Assembly (NCBI GenBank): GCA_013821425.1
Contig: JACDGV010000009.1
Coordinates: 1 to 64,000, forward strand
Source: Nitrosospira sp.
GTDB taxonomy: Bacteria > Pseudomonadota > Gammaproteobacteria > Burkholderiales > Nitrosomonadaceae
Reading direction: 5' to 3'
DNA length: 64,000 bases
The notes below the pieces were generated by a model. That model searched no databases, was not told the DNA's origin, and saw nothing but the letters and a program-made list of their open reading frames with translations. Made by a program: the position numbers and the translations under genes. Within the stretch, counting starts at the first letter, position 1. Each line of letters begins with the position of its first letter. Shown in pieces: positions 54,592 to 63,925 of this stretch.

Positions 54592-57500
54592 GTGAGGCGT
54601 GCACTCAAGTTTTTCGCTCTTGCTGTTCTAACGCTGCTTCTCGCCGCGCTGGTCATCGCCGCCTTTCTTCTTTACCGGGAGGTGGAAACTTCCACGTATC
54701 AGGCCCGCCATCTGGCGAGGCTGGCTGATGAGCTGCGGTGGGAGATAGAAAGCGGTCCAAACAATGGCCCGCATTTCTCGGCAAGGGGGCCATACGATAT
54801 CCGCATGGGCTATAGTCGCTTGCCGGACCTGGTTCAACATCTTGCAGGATACGGCTTTGAAGTGCGTGCTCAAGCGCGTGTCTCCACTCGCACGAAGGAG
54901 CTTGTCGAGCAAGGTTTGTTTATTCCATACCGTGAGAAGGCACAGGCGGGCCTGGAAGTCGTGGCGGGGAACGCCCAGCCATTATATCGCGCTGTGTTTC
55001 CCGCGCGTGTCTACGAAAATTTTGAAGCCGTACCGCCCCTGGCGACGGACAGCCTGCTCTTTATCGAAAATCGTGAGTTGCTGGACGCGGCGTATCCAAA
55101 AAAAAATCCGGCCATCGAGTGGAACCGGCTGGGCAAGGCGGTACTGGACAAGGTGGTCCAATTTTTCCGGGCTGAACATAATGTGGCGGGGGGCAGCACG
55201 CTTGCGACACAAATTGAAAAATATCGCCATTCTCCCAACGGCATGACAATGAGTCCGAGGGATAAGATGCAACAGATCGCGTCCGCTTCCGTGCGGGCGT
55301 ATCTTCAGGGGGAGGAAACCCTGCCTGTTCGTAAACAAATTGTTCTGGACTACCTCAACACAGTCCCGCTCGCCGCCGCCCCGGGCTTCGGAGAAGCGAA
55401 TGGCATTGGAGATGGTTTGTGGGCCTGGTACGGGCTTGATTTCGATGAGACCAATCACATCCTGAACTCGCAATTCGTGGAAGGAGACGACCTTGCCGAG
55501 GTCGCATTCTTCTATAAGCACGTACTGAGCCTCATGATTGCGCAGCGTAGACCTTCGTATTATCTGCTAAACGGCCGCCAGGAACTCGCTGAACTCACGG
55601 ACAGCCACCTGCGAGTATTAGCCCAGGCCGGGGTGATCGCGCCCAGCCTTCGGGATGCCGCACTTGGACTGCCGCTGCGTTTCCGCGATACCGCTGCTCA
55701 CGGAGAAACAAGGGATTTTTCCGCACAAAAGGCTGTTAACGCAGTTCGCATGCAACTGGCATCCTCTCTCGGGCTGCGACGCCTGTATGATCTGGATCGC
55801 CTTGACCTGTCCGTGCAAAGCACCCTCGATGCCGAATTGCAGCAAAAGATTACCGAGACGCTGCAACGCCTGAAGGATCCCGAATTCGCGCAAGCTATCG
55901 GTCTCTACGGGCACCGCCTGCTAGGCACTGAAGATCCGGGAAAGATCATCTACAGTTTTACACTTTCAGAATTAACGCCACAAGGAGTCGAGTTCCGGAT
56001 CCTGGCGGATAATTTCGACCAGCCACTGGACATCAATAAGGGCACCAAGCTGGATTTGGGCTCCACTGCAAAGTTGCGGACCCTGGTCACCTATCTGGAA
56101 ATTATTGAAGCGCTGCACGCCAAATATGCAACATTGGACCCAAAAGCGCTACGGAACCAGGAGCCCGACCCGAAAGATGTGCTCAGCCGGTGGGCGATCG
56201 GTTATTTTCTGAAAAGCACGGACAAGAGTTTGGGCGCGATTCTGGAGGCAGCGCTGGAGCGCAAGTATTCGGCCAATTCCGGGGAACGGTTTTTTACCGG
56301 TGGCGGCTTGCATGTTTTTCGCAATTTCAAGCGGGAAGATGATCGCAAGATTATGAGCGTGCGTGAAGCCACCATGCATTCCGTAAATCTCGTGTATATC
56401 CGCATGATGCGGGATATCGTGCGCTATTACATGTTCCAGGGTACCGGTGCGTCTGCAAGGATACTGAGGGACGCCAAGGATTCGGGCCGCACGGAGTATC
56501 TCAGGCGCTTTGCCGATAAGGAGGGGACCGAATTCATCAGGCGGTTTTATCTCAAGTACAAGAACAAAACGACGCCAGACGCGATTGGCGAGGTATTCTT
56601 CGACAGTTTCCGGCATACGCCGCGCCGGCTTGCGGCCGCCCATCGTTATATTTACCCCGAATCGACGTTTACGCAATTCGAGGAATTCATGGCGCCTTAC
56701 CTGCCGGGTTTCAAGGGCGTCACGCCCACGAGGCTCCGCAGCCTCTACGAGAACTATGCACCGGGCAAATACTCGCTTACCGACCAGGGGTATATTGCCA
56801 CTGTTCACCCTTTGGAACTGTGGCTGGCACGCTATCTGATCGCCAACCCCCGGGCGCCGTATAAGGATGTAATCGAGGCTAGCGGGGAAGAGCGGGTTGC
56901 TGTTTACAACTGGCTGTTCAAGACCATAAACAAGAATTCGCAGGATATCCGCATCCGAGGCCTTCTTGAGCTTGAAGCATTCCTGGAAATACATCGCAAC
57001 TGGAAACGCCTCGGCTACCCTTTCGATTCTCTCGTGCCTTCGCTCGCCACAGCCATTGGCAGCTCAGCCGATCATCCCGCCGCGCTGGCGGAATTGATGG
57101 GTATTATTCTCAACGATGGGGTCAGGATGCCTGCTGTACTGATAAAAAGCCTGCGTTTCGCGGCCGGCACTCCCTTTGAAACGATTGTCGAACGCGCCCC
57201 TGTCCAGGGAGAAAGAATATTTTCTCCCGAATTAGCGGTTGCCGTGCGCGGCGTACTGACGGGGGTGGTGGAGAAAGGTACAGCTTCCCGGCTTGGGCAG
57301 GCGATTGCAGGAGAGGAGGGTACTCAAATCCTGATCGGCGGGAAGACGGGAACGGGCGATCACCGCCATGTTACATTTTCATCGCCAGGCGTCATGAAGG
57401 AATCCCGGGCGGTAAACCGCTCAGCCACTTTTGTATTCTTCATCGGAGAACGCTTTTTCGGGACCATGACGGCATTCGTACCCGGTGCCGACGCGGAGAA

Positions 57501-57672
57501 CTACACATTTACCTCGGCGCTATCCACGCAAGTCATGAAGCATCTCCTGCCCATCTTGAGACCGCTGATAGAGAAGGCTCAGCCCCTGTCCGTGCAAAAC
57601 CTCGTAAACGCCCCCCATGAACGCAACATGCAGGAAGAAAAGAACGAAAAGCAAGGGGCGAATTCCAGCTGA
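54592..57672 (+). CDS. Large class A PBP-like glycosyltransferase/transpeptidase
   Basis: The 1026-aa protein starts with GTG and an N-terminal span (about 8-28). The GT51 domain has the catalytic Glu in FIENRELLDAAYP (about 159) and GGSTLATQIEK (about 200-210), plus LDYLNTVPLA. The second half has penicillin-binding motifs in order: SxxK as STAK (491-494), SxN as SVN (about 599-601) and KTGTGD (about 930), so both peptidoglycan reactions are possible. The long region between SxN and KTG (over 300 residues, including MREATMHSVNLVYIRMMRDI and a helical FLEIHRNWKRLGYPF segment) is much longer than in PBP1a/1b. It ends with a charged tail. Confidence 0.82.
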   Translation: MRRALKFFALAVLTLLLAALVIAAFLLYREVETSTYQARHLARLADELRWEIESGPNNGPHFSARGPYDIRMGYSRLPDLVQHLAGYGFEVRAQARVSTRTKELVEQGLFIPYREKAQAGLEVVAGNAQPLYRAVFPARVYENFEAVPPLATDSLLFIENRELLDAAYPKKNPAIEWNRLGKAVLDKVVQFFRAEHNVAGGSTLATQIEKYRHSPNGMTMSPRDKMQQIASASVRAYLQGEETLPVRKQIVLDYLNTVPLAAAPGFGEANGIGDGLWAWYGLDFDETNHILNSQFVEGDDLAEVAFFYKHVLSLMIAQRRPSYYLLNGRQELAELTDSHLRVLAQAGVIAPSLRDAALGLPLRFRDTAAHGETRDFSAQKAVNAVRMQLASSLGLRRLYDLDRLDLSVQSTLDAELQQKITETLQRLKDPEFAQAIGLYGHRLLGTEDPGKIIYSFTLSELTPQGVEFRILADNFDQPLDINKGTKLDLGSTAKLRTLVTYLEIIEALHAKYATLDPKALRNQEPDPKDVLSRWAIGYFLKSTDKSLGAILEAALERKYSANSGERFFTGGGLHVFRNFKREDDRKIMSVREATMHSVNLVYIRMMRDIVRYYMFQGTGASARILRDAKDSGRTEYLRRFADKEGTEFIRRFYLKYKNKTTPDAIGEVFFDSFRHTPRRLAAAHRYIYPESTFTQFEEFMAPYLPGFKGVTPTRLRSLYENYAPGKYSLTDQGYIATVHPLELWLARYLIANPRAPYKDVIEASGEERVAVYNWLFKTINKNSQDIRIRGLLELEAFLEIHRNWKRLGYPFDSLVPSLATAIGSSADHPAALAELMGIILNDGVRMPAVLIKSLRFAAGTPFETIVERAPVQGERIFSPELAVAVRGVLTGVVEKGTASRLGQAIAGEEGTQILIGGKTGTGDHRHVTFSSPGVMKESRAVNRSATFVFFIGERFFGTMTAFVPGADAENYTFTSALSTQVMKHLLPILRPLIEKAQPLSVQNLVNAPHERNMQEEKNEKQGANSS

Positions 57673-57883
57673 TAGTCCATGCTTTATCCTGAGGGCGGGG
57701 CTTCGCATGTTCACACCATTCGAGTGCGGTAATGCAGGCCCCTTGATGCGAAATCCGCGGCGCGCGTGATAGTGAGCTGGATGGCCCCTGCAATGCCGGC
57801 ATCATTGCAGGGAGATACTGAAATTCCCCTCGGTGCACGTGCATGTCCGATTGCCTGCCGCTTATTACCGGGCCCGGAAAATT

Positions 57884-58024
57884 TTAGTCATCATTTTTTA
57901 TCCATTGCAAGAAAACCAGAATTCCCAGAATCCCGCCCAGGACCAGGATGGCCTTTACAAATTCCTTCGCAAACCAGAACACCATCGATCCATATAAATC
58001 CACATTCGTCCTCTTCCAAAACAT
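57884..58024 (-). CDS. 46-aa single-span membrane protein
   Basis: The frame starts 3 bp after the stop of the DUF2905 gene and encodes MFWKRTNVDLYGSMVFWFAK, then a hydrophobic helix AILVLGGILGILVFLQW and the tail IKNDD. Immediate coupling to the gene upstream and the clear membrane segment support it. An alternative start is the internal Met at residue 14. No family is recognised. Confidence 0.55.
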   Translation of the reverse strand: MFWKRTNVDLYGSMVFWFAKEFVKAILVLGGILGILVFLQWIKNDD

Positions 58025-58027
58025 AAT

Positions 58028-58231
58028 TCACTTTCGGGACCACCACCACAGCAGCAACGACAGGACCACGGATAACAGCAGCCCTGTAGTCAAGGGAAAA
58101 TAGAAGCTGAAATTCTCCCGCTCAATAGTAATATCGCCCGGGAGTCGGCCGAAGGGTAATTTCGATAGCCAGGGCCACGCCAGGCCGGACAACAATAGCA
58201 CTATACCGAGCAGGATGAGTAGACGTTGCAT
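58028..58231 (-). CDS. DUF2905 small membrane protein
   Basis: The 67-aa protein has two hydrophobic helices (about 4-22 and 47-63) around the DUF2905 core FGRLPGDITIERENFSFYFP. Function is unknown, but the family is widespread and often beside RuvB or tRNA-modification genes; that is not the case here. A GGAG ribosome site precedes the start. The 46-aa gene follows in the same transcript. Confidence 0.9.
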   Translation of the reverse strand: MQRLLILLGIVLLLSGLAWPWLSKLPFGRLPGDITIERENFSFYFPLTTGLLLSVVLSLLLWWWSRK

Positions 58232-58470
58232 GGCGAACTCCTGATATCAGTTGCCGATGAGATTTCGCGTGAAGCTGTAAACAGGAGGGCTGTGGATCAG
58301 TGTAAATGGTTTTTTCGGCAAAGATCGGTTTTTCGCGGCGCGATTCGTCAAATTTTCTCAAGACGGAGGATTCTTCTGGCGGTCTGTAATTACCAAAGTG
58401 GGATAACACACTGATAAGTGGTTGCAAGGTAATGTATAGTTCCCTTTTGAATTATCAAGGGTAAGGCAAA

Positions 58471-59139
58471 ATGAACCGTCCGATGATTTTACTTGCCGCA
58501 TTGTTTGCGGCAAGCACTACAGCAGCCGAGGAGATAAATGGATGTGCTATCAGATCGGGCACTCTCTGTATAGAGGCAGATCTTCGCGATGCCAACTTGC
58601 ACGGGGCCGATCTCGCTCGCGCCGATTTTCGTCAATCCAACTTAAGCGGAGCCGACCTGCAGGGCGCCAATTTATTGAATGCTAATATGAATCTGACTGA
58701 TCTCACCGGCGCCAACCTCAGTGGGGCAATACTGGATGAGGCGGATCTGGGTAATGCTACTCTTGCCAATGCCAAGCTCAATCTGGCACGGATGAACGGA
58801 ACAAGCCTGAAAAGCGCCGACCTGACGGGCGCCGACCTTACCGGCGCACAGATCAAGGGTGCCAATTTAAGTGGTGCGCATCTTACAAAGGCTCGATTCC
58901 GCAATGCCAAGCTTCAAAGAGCCGATTTATCCGGCACCATGATGGAGCAGGCTGATTTCCGTGGGGCCGACCTGACTGGAGCAAGGCTGGATAACGCCAC
59001 GGTACAGGGCGCCGACTTCACTGGCGCAATCCTCCAGGAGGTGGATTTTTCAGAGGTGCTAGGTGTCTGCAAGGGTTGCCCGATGAGCAACATAAAAGGG
59101 CGCGTGGAAGTATACAAGGAATTTCAGGAAACCCGGTGA
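58471..59139 (+). CDS. Exported pentapeptide-repeat protein
   Basis: The 222-aa protein has a signal peptide (MNRPMILLAALFAASTTAAE) and then about 30 A(D/N)LXX repeats (ADLRDANLHGADLARADF and so on, about 33-195), which fold into a right-handed beta helix. CAIRSGTLC near the start and CKGC near the end could form disulfides. Unlike the cytoplasmic Qnr-type proteins that protect gyrase, this one should be periplasmic, so a structural or binding role is likely. Confidence 0.9.
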   Translation: MNRPMILLAALFAASTTAAEEINGCAIRSGTLCIEADLRDANLHGADLARADFRQSNLSGADLQGANLLNANMNLTDLTGANLSGAILDEADLGNATLANAKLNLARMNGTSLKSADLTGADLTGAQIKGANLSGAHLTKARFRNAKLQRADLSGTMMEQADFRGADLTGARLDNATVQGADFTGAILQEVDFSEVLGVCKGCPMSNIKGRVEVYKEFQETR

Positions 59140-59224
59140 GAGGGGCGTCTGCAGGGATCACCCCGTAAGGAGCAAATAACCTTGGGGGAAAGCAACAATA
59201 ACTTGTCTCCCGTCACGAGAACTT

Positions 59225-60661
59225 ATGGTTGCCGAATTTAAAAGCAGTCTTGCAGGCGCTTCTGTTCCGCTTGCACATTCCTGGGAACATACGGTGGGCA
59301 GCGGACGGGCCTTGCTTGCCATGCGCGCAGATTGGCGAGAGCAGTTGCTGCGCGCCCACACCGAGCTCGGATTTCGTCATGTACGCTTTCATGGCGTACT
59401 TGATGACGATATGGGCACGTTGATTTGCTACAACGAGAAACCCCTTTATTCATTTTTCAACGCGGATCAAATCAATGACTATCTGCTGTCAATCGGGATG
59501 AAGCCATTCGTCGAGCTTTCATTCATGCCGGCGATGCTCGCTTCAGGTGCTTCAACGGTCTTTCAATACCGGGCCAATATCACGCCGCCCAGGAATTACA
59601 GGAAATGGGGGAAACTTATCGACCGGCTTGTACGTCACTGGATAAAACGCTACGGCTCCCGCGAAGTGGCTAAATGGTGCCTGGAAGTCTGGAACGAACC
59701 CAACCTGGAAGCATTCTGGACAGGAGGTAAAAAAGGGTATTACAAGCTTTATCGCACCACTGTGGAAGCCATTAAAAACATTGATGCCACGTTAAAGGTG
59801 GGCGGCCCGTCCAGCGCACAGAACGCCTGGATTCCGGAGTTTCTGGATTATTGCGATAAACACGAGGTGCCAGTCGATTTCGTCAGCACTCATTATTATC
59901 CCACCGATGCCTTCGGTAAGATCGGAACCGACACGCTTACCCAGCTCGAGCACGCGCCGCGTGACATCATGAAAAAGAAGGCGGAAATTGCGCACGAACA
60001 AGCCCGTGGTCTGCCACTCTATTACACCGAATGGAACGTCAGTTCCAACCCCCGCGATCCATTGCATGACCAGTCCTTTGCTGCGGCGTTTGCCGCCGAT
60101 ATCGCGCTTTCGGTCGACCCCTTCGTGGCTGGCTACAGCTTCTGGACTTTTACGGATATTTTCGAGGAGAACTATTTTCCCTCCGTGCCTTTTCATGGCG
60201 GCTTCGGCCTTTTGAATTTGCATGGCATTCCCAAGCCCATTTATCGGGCATTCCAGCTATTGCACGGTTTGGGAGATGAGCTCTACCAGGCGGAAGGTTC
60301 GCACGAGACCGTCAAGGTATGGGTAAGCCGGGGGAGAGATATCATAACCGTATTTCTCACCAATTATGCGATGCCCCGTCATGACATCTGCACGGTTCTT
60401 GTTCATGTGCAGTTGACCGGCGCACCCCGGCCGCTGTCGTGTCACTTGCTGCGTATTGATGAAGACAATGTAAATCCACGACGTGTCTGGGAGGAAATGG
60501 GCAAGCCCGATTATCTGAACCTGCATGACGTCGAAACGCTGAAAGCCGCCTCCGTGCTGAGCCCTGAGTCGTATCCCTTGCGCGTTATAGAAGATCATAT
60601 CGAGATTGATATCTCGATGCCGCCCCAATCGATTGCCGCAGTAAAGGTTGAGTGCGCTTAG
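59225..60661 (+). CDS. GH39-family glycoside hydrolase (beta-xylosidase-like)
   Basis: The 478-aa TIM-barrel enzyme has the GH39 acid/base Glu in LEVWNEPNLEAFWTGG (about 156-170) and the nucleophile Glu in YYTEWNVSSNPRD (about 265). It begins GASVPLAHSWEHTVGSGRAL, the usual substrate-pocket opening. Substrates could be xylosides or other beta-glycosides of exopolysaccharides. There is no signal peptide, so it acts in the cytoplasm unless exported otherwise. It is followed after about 70 bp by the glucoamylase-family gene, suggesting joint work on one polysaccharide. Confidence 0.88.
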   Translation: MVAEFKSSLAGASVPLAHSWEHTVGSGRALLAMRADWREQLLRAHTELGFRHVRFHGVLDDDMGTLICYNEKPLYSFFNADQINDYLLSIGMKPFVELSFMPAMLASGASTVFQYRANITPPRNYRKWGKLIDRLVRHWIKRYGSREVAKWCLEVWNEPNLEAFWTGGKKGYYKLYRTTVEAIKNIDATLKVGGPSSAQNAWIPEFLDYCDKHEVPVDFVSTHYYPTDAFGKIGTDTLTQLEHAPRDIMKKKAEIAHEQARGLPLYYTEWNVSSNPRDPLHDQSFAAAFAADIALSVDPFVAGYSFWTFTDIFEENYFPSVPFHGGFGLLNLHGIPKPIYRAFQLLHGLGDELYQAEGSHETVKVWVSRGRDIITVFLTNYAMPRHDICTVLVHVQLTGAPRPLSCHLLRIDEDNVNPRRVWEEMGKPDYLNLHDVETLKAASVLSPESYPLRVIEDHIEIDISMPPQSIAAVKVECA

Positions 60662-60733
60662 AGTCCCGCGACCTAAGGGGAGAGAGCAGGACAGGGTGAA
60701 GTCGCGGTTCGTTCGCAAAGCCGATTACCCATC

Positions 60734-62041
60734 ATGCAAGTACTCAGGTCCGCCTCCGAACAAGTCAAAATGCTGAGGAGTCTGCAGCAAGACTCTTTCG
60801 CGTATTTCGTCCATAAAATTAACCCTGCTAACGGGCTTATCTGCGATAAATCGCATCCTGACTGGCCGGCGAGTATCACCGCGGTAGGCCTTGCACTCTC
60901 TGCGTATCCGGTTGGCGTGGAGCGCGGCTTCATGACCCGGGACGAGGCCGTGAAACGTACACTCACCGTGCTGAGGTTTTTCGCTACCGCGCCCCACGGT
61001 GCAGGACGCAATGTTACCGGCTACAAGGGGTTTTATTATCACTTTCTTGACATGAACACGGGAAGGCGTGTCTGGAAATGTGAACTTTCCAGTGCGGACA
61101 CCGCTTTCCTGCTCGCCGGTATGCTGCTTGCCCGGGCCTACTATCAGCAGGAGACGAAGGAGGAAACGGAAATCCGCCAGATCGCCGATGAGCTTTATCG
61201 GCGCGTCGACTGGCAGTGGATGCAGAACGGAGAGGCCGCGCTTAGTCACGGCTGGACTCCCGAGAAAGGTTTTCTGCGTTATCAATGGAAAGGTTATGAC
61301 GAGGCTCTGATCATTTATCTGCTGGGATTGGGCTCGCCCACACATCCATTGCCAGAAGAAAGTTACGCCGCGTGGACTTCAAGCTATAAATGGAAAAAGA
61401 TATACGGTATCGATTTTCTGTACGCGGGACCATTGTTTATTCACCAGTTATCGCACGTGTGGATCGACTTCCGCGGGATCCAGGACAAGGTCATGCGCGA
61501 GCGCGATATGGACTACTTTGAAAACTCGCGACGCGCAACCCTGATTCAGCAACGATACGCGATTGTTAATCCACTTGAGTTCGAGCATTACAATCAACAT
61601 TGCTGGGGTATAACCTCCAGCGACGGACCAGGGCCTGCGACCAAGCAGGTGAATGGCATTCTTAGGGTATTTTACGATTACATTGGCCGAGGTGCGCCTT
61701 ATGGACCCGATGACGGCACGTTGGCGCCATGGGCGGTGGTGGCCTCGCTCCCGTTCGCGCCGGAAATCGTGCTGCCGACAATCGAAAACTACGAACGCAT
61801 GAACCTAAGAGAACCGCAGAAGTATGGTTACAAAGGAACGTTCAACCCCACCTTCCCGGTTGAGCCGCACCACGAATTCGGCTGGGTATCGCCTTATTAT
61901 TTCGGTCTGGACCAGGGGCCGATCATATTGATGATCGAGAATTACTGTTCAGGATTATTATGGTCGCTGATGCGGCAATGTCCTTATCTGCTGACCGGTT
62001 TGCGCCGCGCCGGGTTTCGAGGGGGCTGGCTGGAAGGTTAA
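60734..62041 (+). CDS. Glucoamylase-family (PF10091) glycosidase
   Basis: The 435-aa protein has the alpha/alpha-barrel features of the glycoamylase-like family that includes GH144 beta-1,2-glucanases: DSFAYFVHKINPANGLICD, VWKCELSSADTAFLLAGML, LSHGWTPEKGFLRYQWKGYD, HCWGITSSDGPGPATKQVNG and GLDQGPIILMIENYCSGLLW. It has no signal peptide. It sits right after the GH39 gene, in the same direction. Confidence 0.85.
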   Translation: MQVLRSASEQVKMLRSLQQDSFAYFVHKINPANGLICDKSHPDWPASITAVGLALSAYPVGVERGFMTRDEAVKRTLTVLRFFATAPHGAGRNVTGYKGFYYHFLDMNTGRRVWKCELSSADTAFLLAGMLLARAYYQQETKEETEIRQIADELYRRVDWQWMQNGEAALSHGWTPEKGFLRYQWKGYDEALIIYLLGLGSPTHPLPEESYAAWTSSYKWKKIYGIDFLYAGPLFIHQLSHVWIDFRGIQDKVMRERDMDYFENSRRATLIQQRYAIVNPLEFEHYNQHCWGITSSDGPGPATKQVNGILRVFYDYIGRGAPYGPDDGTLAPWAVVASLPFAPEIVLPTIENYERMNLREPQKYGYKGTFNPTFPVEPHHEFGWVSPYYFGLDQGPIILMIENYCSGLLWSLMRQCPYLLTGLRRAGFRGGWLEG

Positions 62042-62233
62042 CCGGAAATCTACCCTGCTTTCTCTACTCTCTCTCAGTCACCGTTTCCGGATCTTCTCTG
62101 GCTTTTTCTGCACCTTGATCCATTTTTTGTATGTGCGCGAGCGAACGGAATGGCTCAAAGGGTTGATATAGCGTGAGGATGAAATAACGTTGATCGGAAT
62201 TTCATTCTTCTTACTATTTATCAGGAGGGACCG

Positions 62234-62719
62234 ATGACTGCTATGATAAAAAACTTCCGCAATCTCCTGGTAGCTGCCACGCTGGTAGTGGGTGCAAGTG
62301 TCGCAACTCAAATCAACGCCCAAGAGCAGTCGGACAGAGACCCGGATAAAAAGTCGAAGACGGAGGATAGCCAGAGTACCCCGGTACCGGTATTGATGCT
62401 GGTTCCCATTGAGATATCCGCCGATATGGAAAAAAAGGGATGCTGGGTAAAATTTTATGAAAGGGAAGGTTTTCGTGGTGACAGCCTAACCCTGATGGGT
62501 CCGATAAACCTTTCGCGGTTGATCGGACCCTTTGGCGCAGATTGGGAGAACAAGGTTCGCAGCCTTAAGACAGGACCCACCGCCAATCTTACAATTTACG
62601 ATAATCGTGATTTTCGAGACCAGAACAAATTTATTGGCGTTAATGTATTTGTCCCGGATATGTCGGAGAGAATGGGATTTTTTGATGATTTCCGGTCAAT
62701 AATGCTCAGTTGTACCTAG
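62234..62719 (+). CDS. Exported beta/gamma-crystallin-fold protein
   Basis: The 161-aa protein follows a strong AGGAGG site. It has a signal peptide (about 1-30, ending QINAQ), a polar linker (about 31-55) and one beta/gamma-crystallin-type unit pair: CWVKFYEREGFRGDSLTLMG and LTIYDNRDFRDQNKFIGVNV. Two Cys, one at the domain start and one at the end (MLSCT), may bridge. Such proteins bind calcium or act as peptidase inhibitors; the role here is unknown. Confidence 0.85.
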   Translation: MTAMIKNFRNLLVAATLVVGASVATQINAQEQSDRDPDKKSKTEDSQSTPVPVLMLVPIEISADMEKKGCWVKFYEREGFRGDSLTLMGPINLSRLIGPFGADWENKVRSLKTGPTANLTIYDNRDFRDQNKFIGVNVFVPDMSERMGFFDDFRSIMLSCT

Positions 62720-62771
62720 CTTTGCAGCTTCGCGGGGGCGGGTAAGAAAACCTGTTGAGAAATGACACTTA

Positions 62772-62830
62772 AGGAAGCCCTGAACAAGTCTTCTGCGGAG
62801 TCGCGTTGCGGGCTTGTTCAGGACTTTCCT
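62772..62830. repeat. Short palindromic element made of two MITE-type ends
   Basis: AGGAAGCCCTGAACAAGTC (62772-62790) and GCTTGTTCAGGACTTTCCT (62812-62830) pair over nearly their full length with a 21-bp loop that contains CTGCGGAG. The left arm is the same end sequence as the element at 23217. The right arm directly abuts the stop codon of the convergent hydrolase gene, so it could also serve as a transcription terminator for both neighbours. Confidence 0.75.
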
Positions 62831-63505
62831 CTAAGGCCTGCACGAATCCAGCACGATGTGTTTGAGGATATGCAGGCGCCGATGAAAAAAGTGTTCAGCA
62901 CCGGGCACGACGACCACTGGTAATTCCTGGGGGGCGGCCCAGTCCAGCACGGACTTCAGCGGGACCACGTCGTCCTGGTCTCCCTGAATGATCAGCACGC
63001 GAGAGATGTATTCCGTGTCGTGGGTGGTGGCGGGGTGCGCGACTGGTGGCGCGTTCAACCGTTGCACGGCCGGCGCCACCAACGCCAGTATTTGAGGCTT
63101 GAGCTGTCGGGCGGCGTGTGCCTGGATAGCCCCGCCGAAGGAAAACCCCGCCAGCGCCAGTGGGGAGGGCATATCAAAGTGGCCAGCGAATTGCTGTCGC
63201 AAGGTTTCCGTAACTGCCAGCACGTCCTCTATCTCGCCTGAGCAATTATCCTCCCCGGAGTTAAGCGTGCCTTCGCTTTCTTCAACGCCGCGGAAATTGA
63301 ACTTGGCCGCAATAAATCCAAGCTCAAGAAAAGAGTTAAACAGGGTATGCACTATCTTGTTATTCATTGTCCCGCCATACAACGGGTGGGGATGGGCAAC
63401 GATTGCGATACCGCGAGGGGCCGCGGAATCCGGTTCTGCCACAACCGTTTCCAGCTTCCCTGCCGGGCCCTCGATAAACAAGTTACGGGACTTGAACGGA
63501 TTCAA
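62831..63505 (-). CDS. Alpha/beta hydrolase, COG2945-like
   Basis: The 224-aa hydrolase has the oxyanion segment VAHPHPLYGGTMNNKIVHTL, the nucleophile elbow GFSFGG (Ser about 120), the acid in IIQGDQDDVVPL and the catalytic His in PGAEHFFHRRL. It belongs to the group annotated as alpha/beta superfamily hydrolases of unknown substrate in beta- and gammaproteobacteria. Its stop codon touches the palindromic repeat at 62772-62830. Confidence 0.9.
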   Translation of the reverse strand: MNPFKSRNLFIEGPAGKLETVVAEPDSAAPRGIAIVAHPHPLYGGTMNNKIVHTLFNSFLELGFIAAKFNFRGVEESEGTLNSGEDNCSGEIEDVLAVTETLRQQFAGHFDMPSPLALAGFSFGGAIQAHAARQLKPQILALVAPAVQRLNAPPVAHPATTHDTEYISRVLIIQGDQDDVVPLKSVLDWAAPQELPVVVVPGAEHFFHRRLHILKHIVLDSCRP

Positions 63506-63562
63506 TGGGCGGCGTGATCGAGTTGAATGACATGCTGCCTTGCTTTTCTTCTCTTGTCTGCC

Positions 63563-63874
63563 CTAAATTCGCAGTCGCTCGACTACACGTCCTTCCTTTA
63601 AATGTTCCTCGATGATTTCGTCGATATCTTCCTTGTCCACATAGGTATACCAGACCTCCTCGGGGTAAATCACGATGACCGGGCCTTCATTGCAACGGTC
63701 AAGGCAACCGGCATTGTTGATGCGCACTCTCCGGCTCTTGCTGTCGAGCCGGAGCGCCTTGACACGTTCCTTCGCATAATCACGCATGGCTTGAGCACCG
63801 AAATTATTACAGCATAATGCTCCCGCTTCGCGCTGGTTCACGCAGAAAAATACATGTCTTTGATAGTAACTCAT
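63563..63874 (-). CDS. Thioredoxin-like [2Fe-2S] ferredoxin
   Basis: The 103-aa protein has four Cys arranged as in thioredoxin-fold ferredoxins: C11 in HVFFCVNQRE, a CC pair in GALCCNNFGAQ and the C-terminal GCLDRCNEGPVIVIYPE. One of the N-terminal Cys and the two in GCLDRC are the usual cluster ligands. Such proteins carry electrons in the cytoplasm. It lies 57 bp upstream of the hydrolase gene on the same strand and may share its transcript. Confidence 0.92.
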   Translation of the reverse strand: MSYYQRHVFFCVNQREAGALCCNNFGAQAMRDYAKERVKALRLDSKSRRVRINNAGCLDRCNEGPVIVIYPEEVWYTYVDKEDIDEIIEEHLKEGRVVERLRI

Positions 63875-63925
63875 AAGATTGTTCGGGCGAAATGGATGAA
63901 ATAAGAATTATACCGCTACTGACAG

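Noticed and set aside
56149-56994. 281-codon minus-strand frame inside the PBP-like gene
   Set aside because: It is antisense to a conserved coding sequence and its translation shows no recognisable features.
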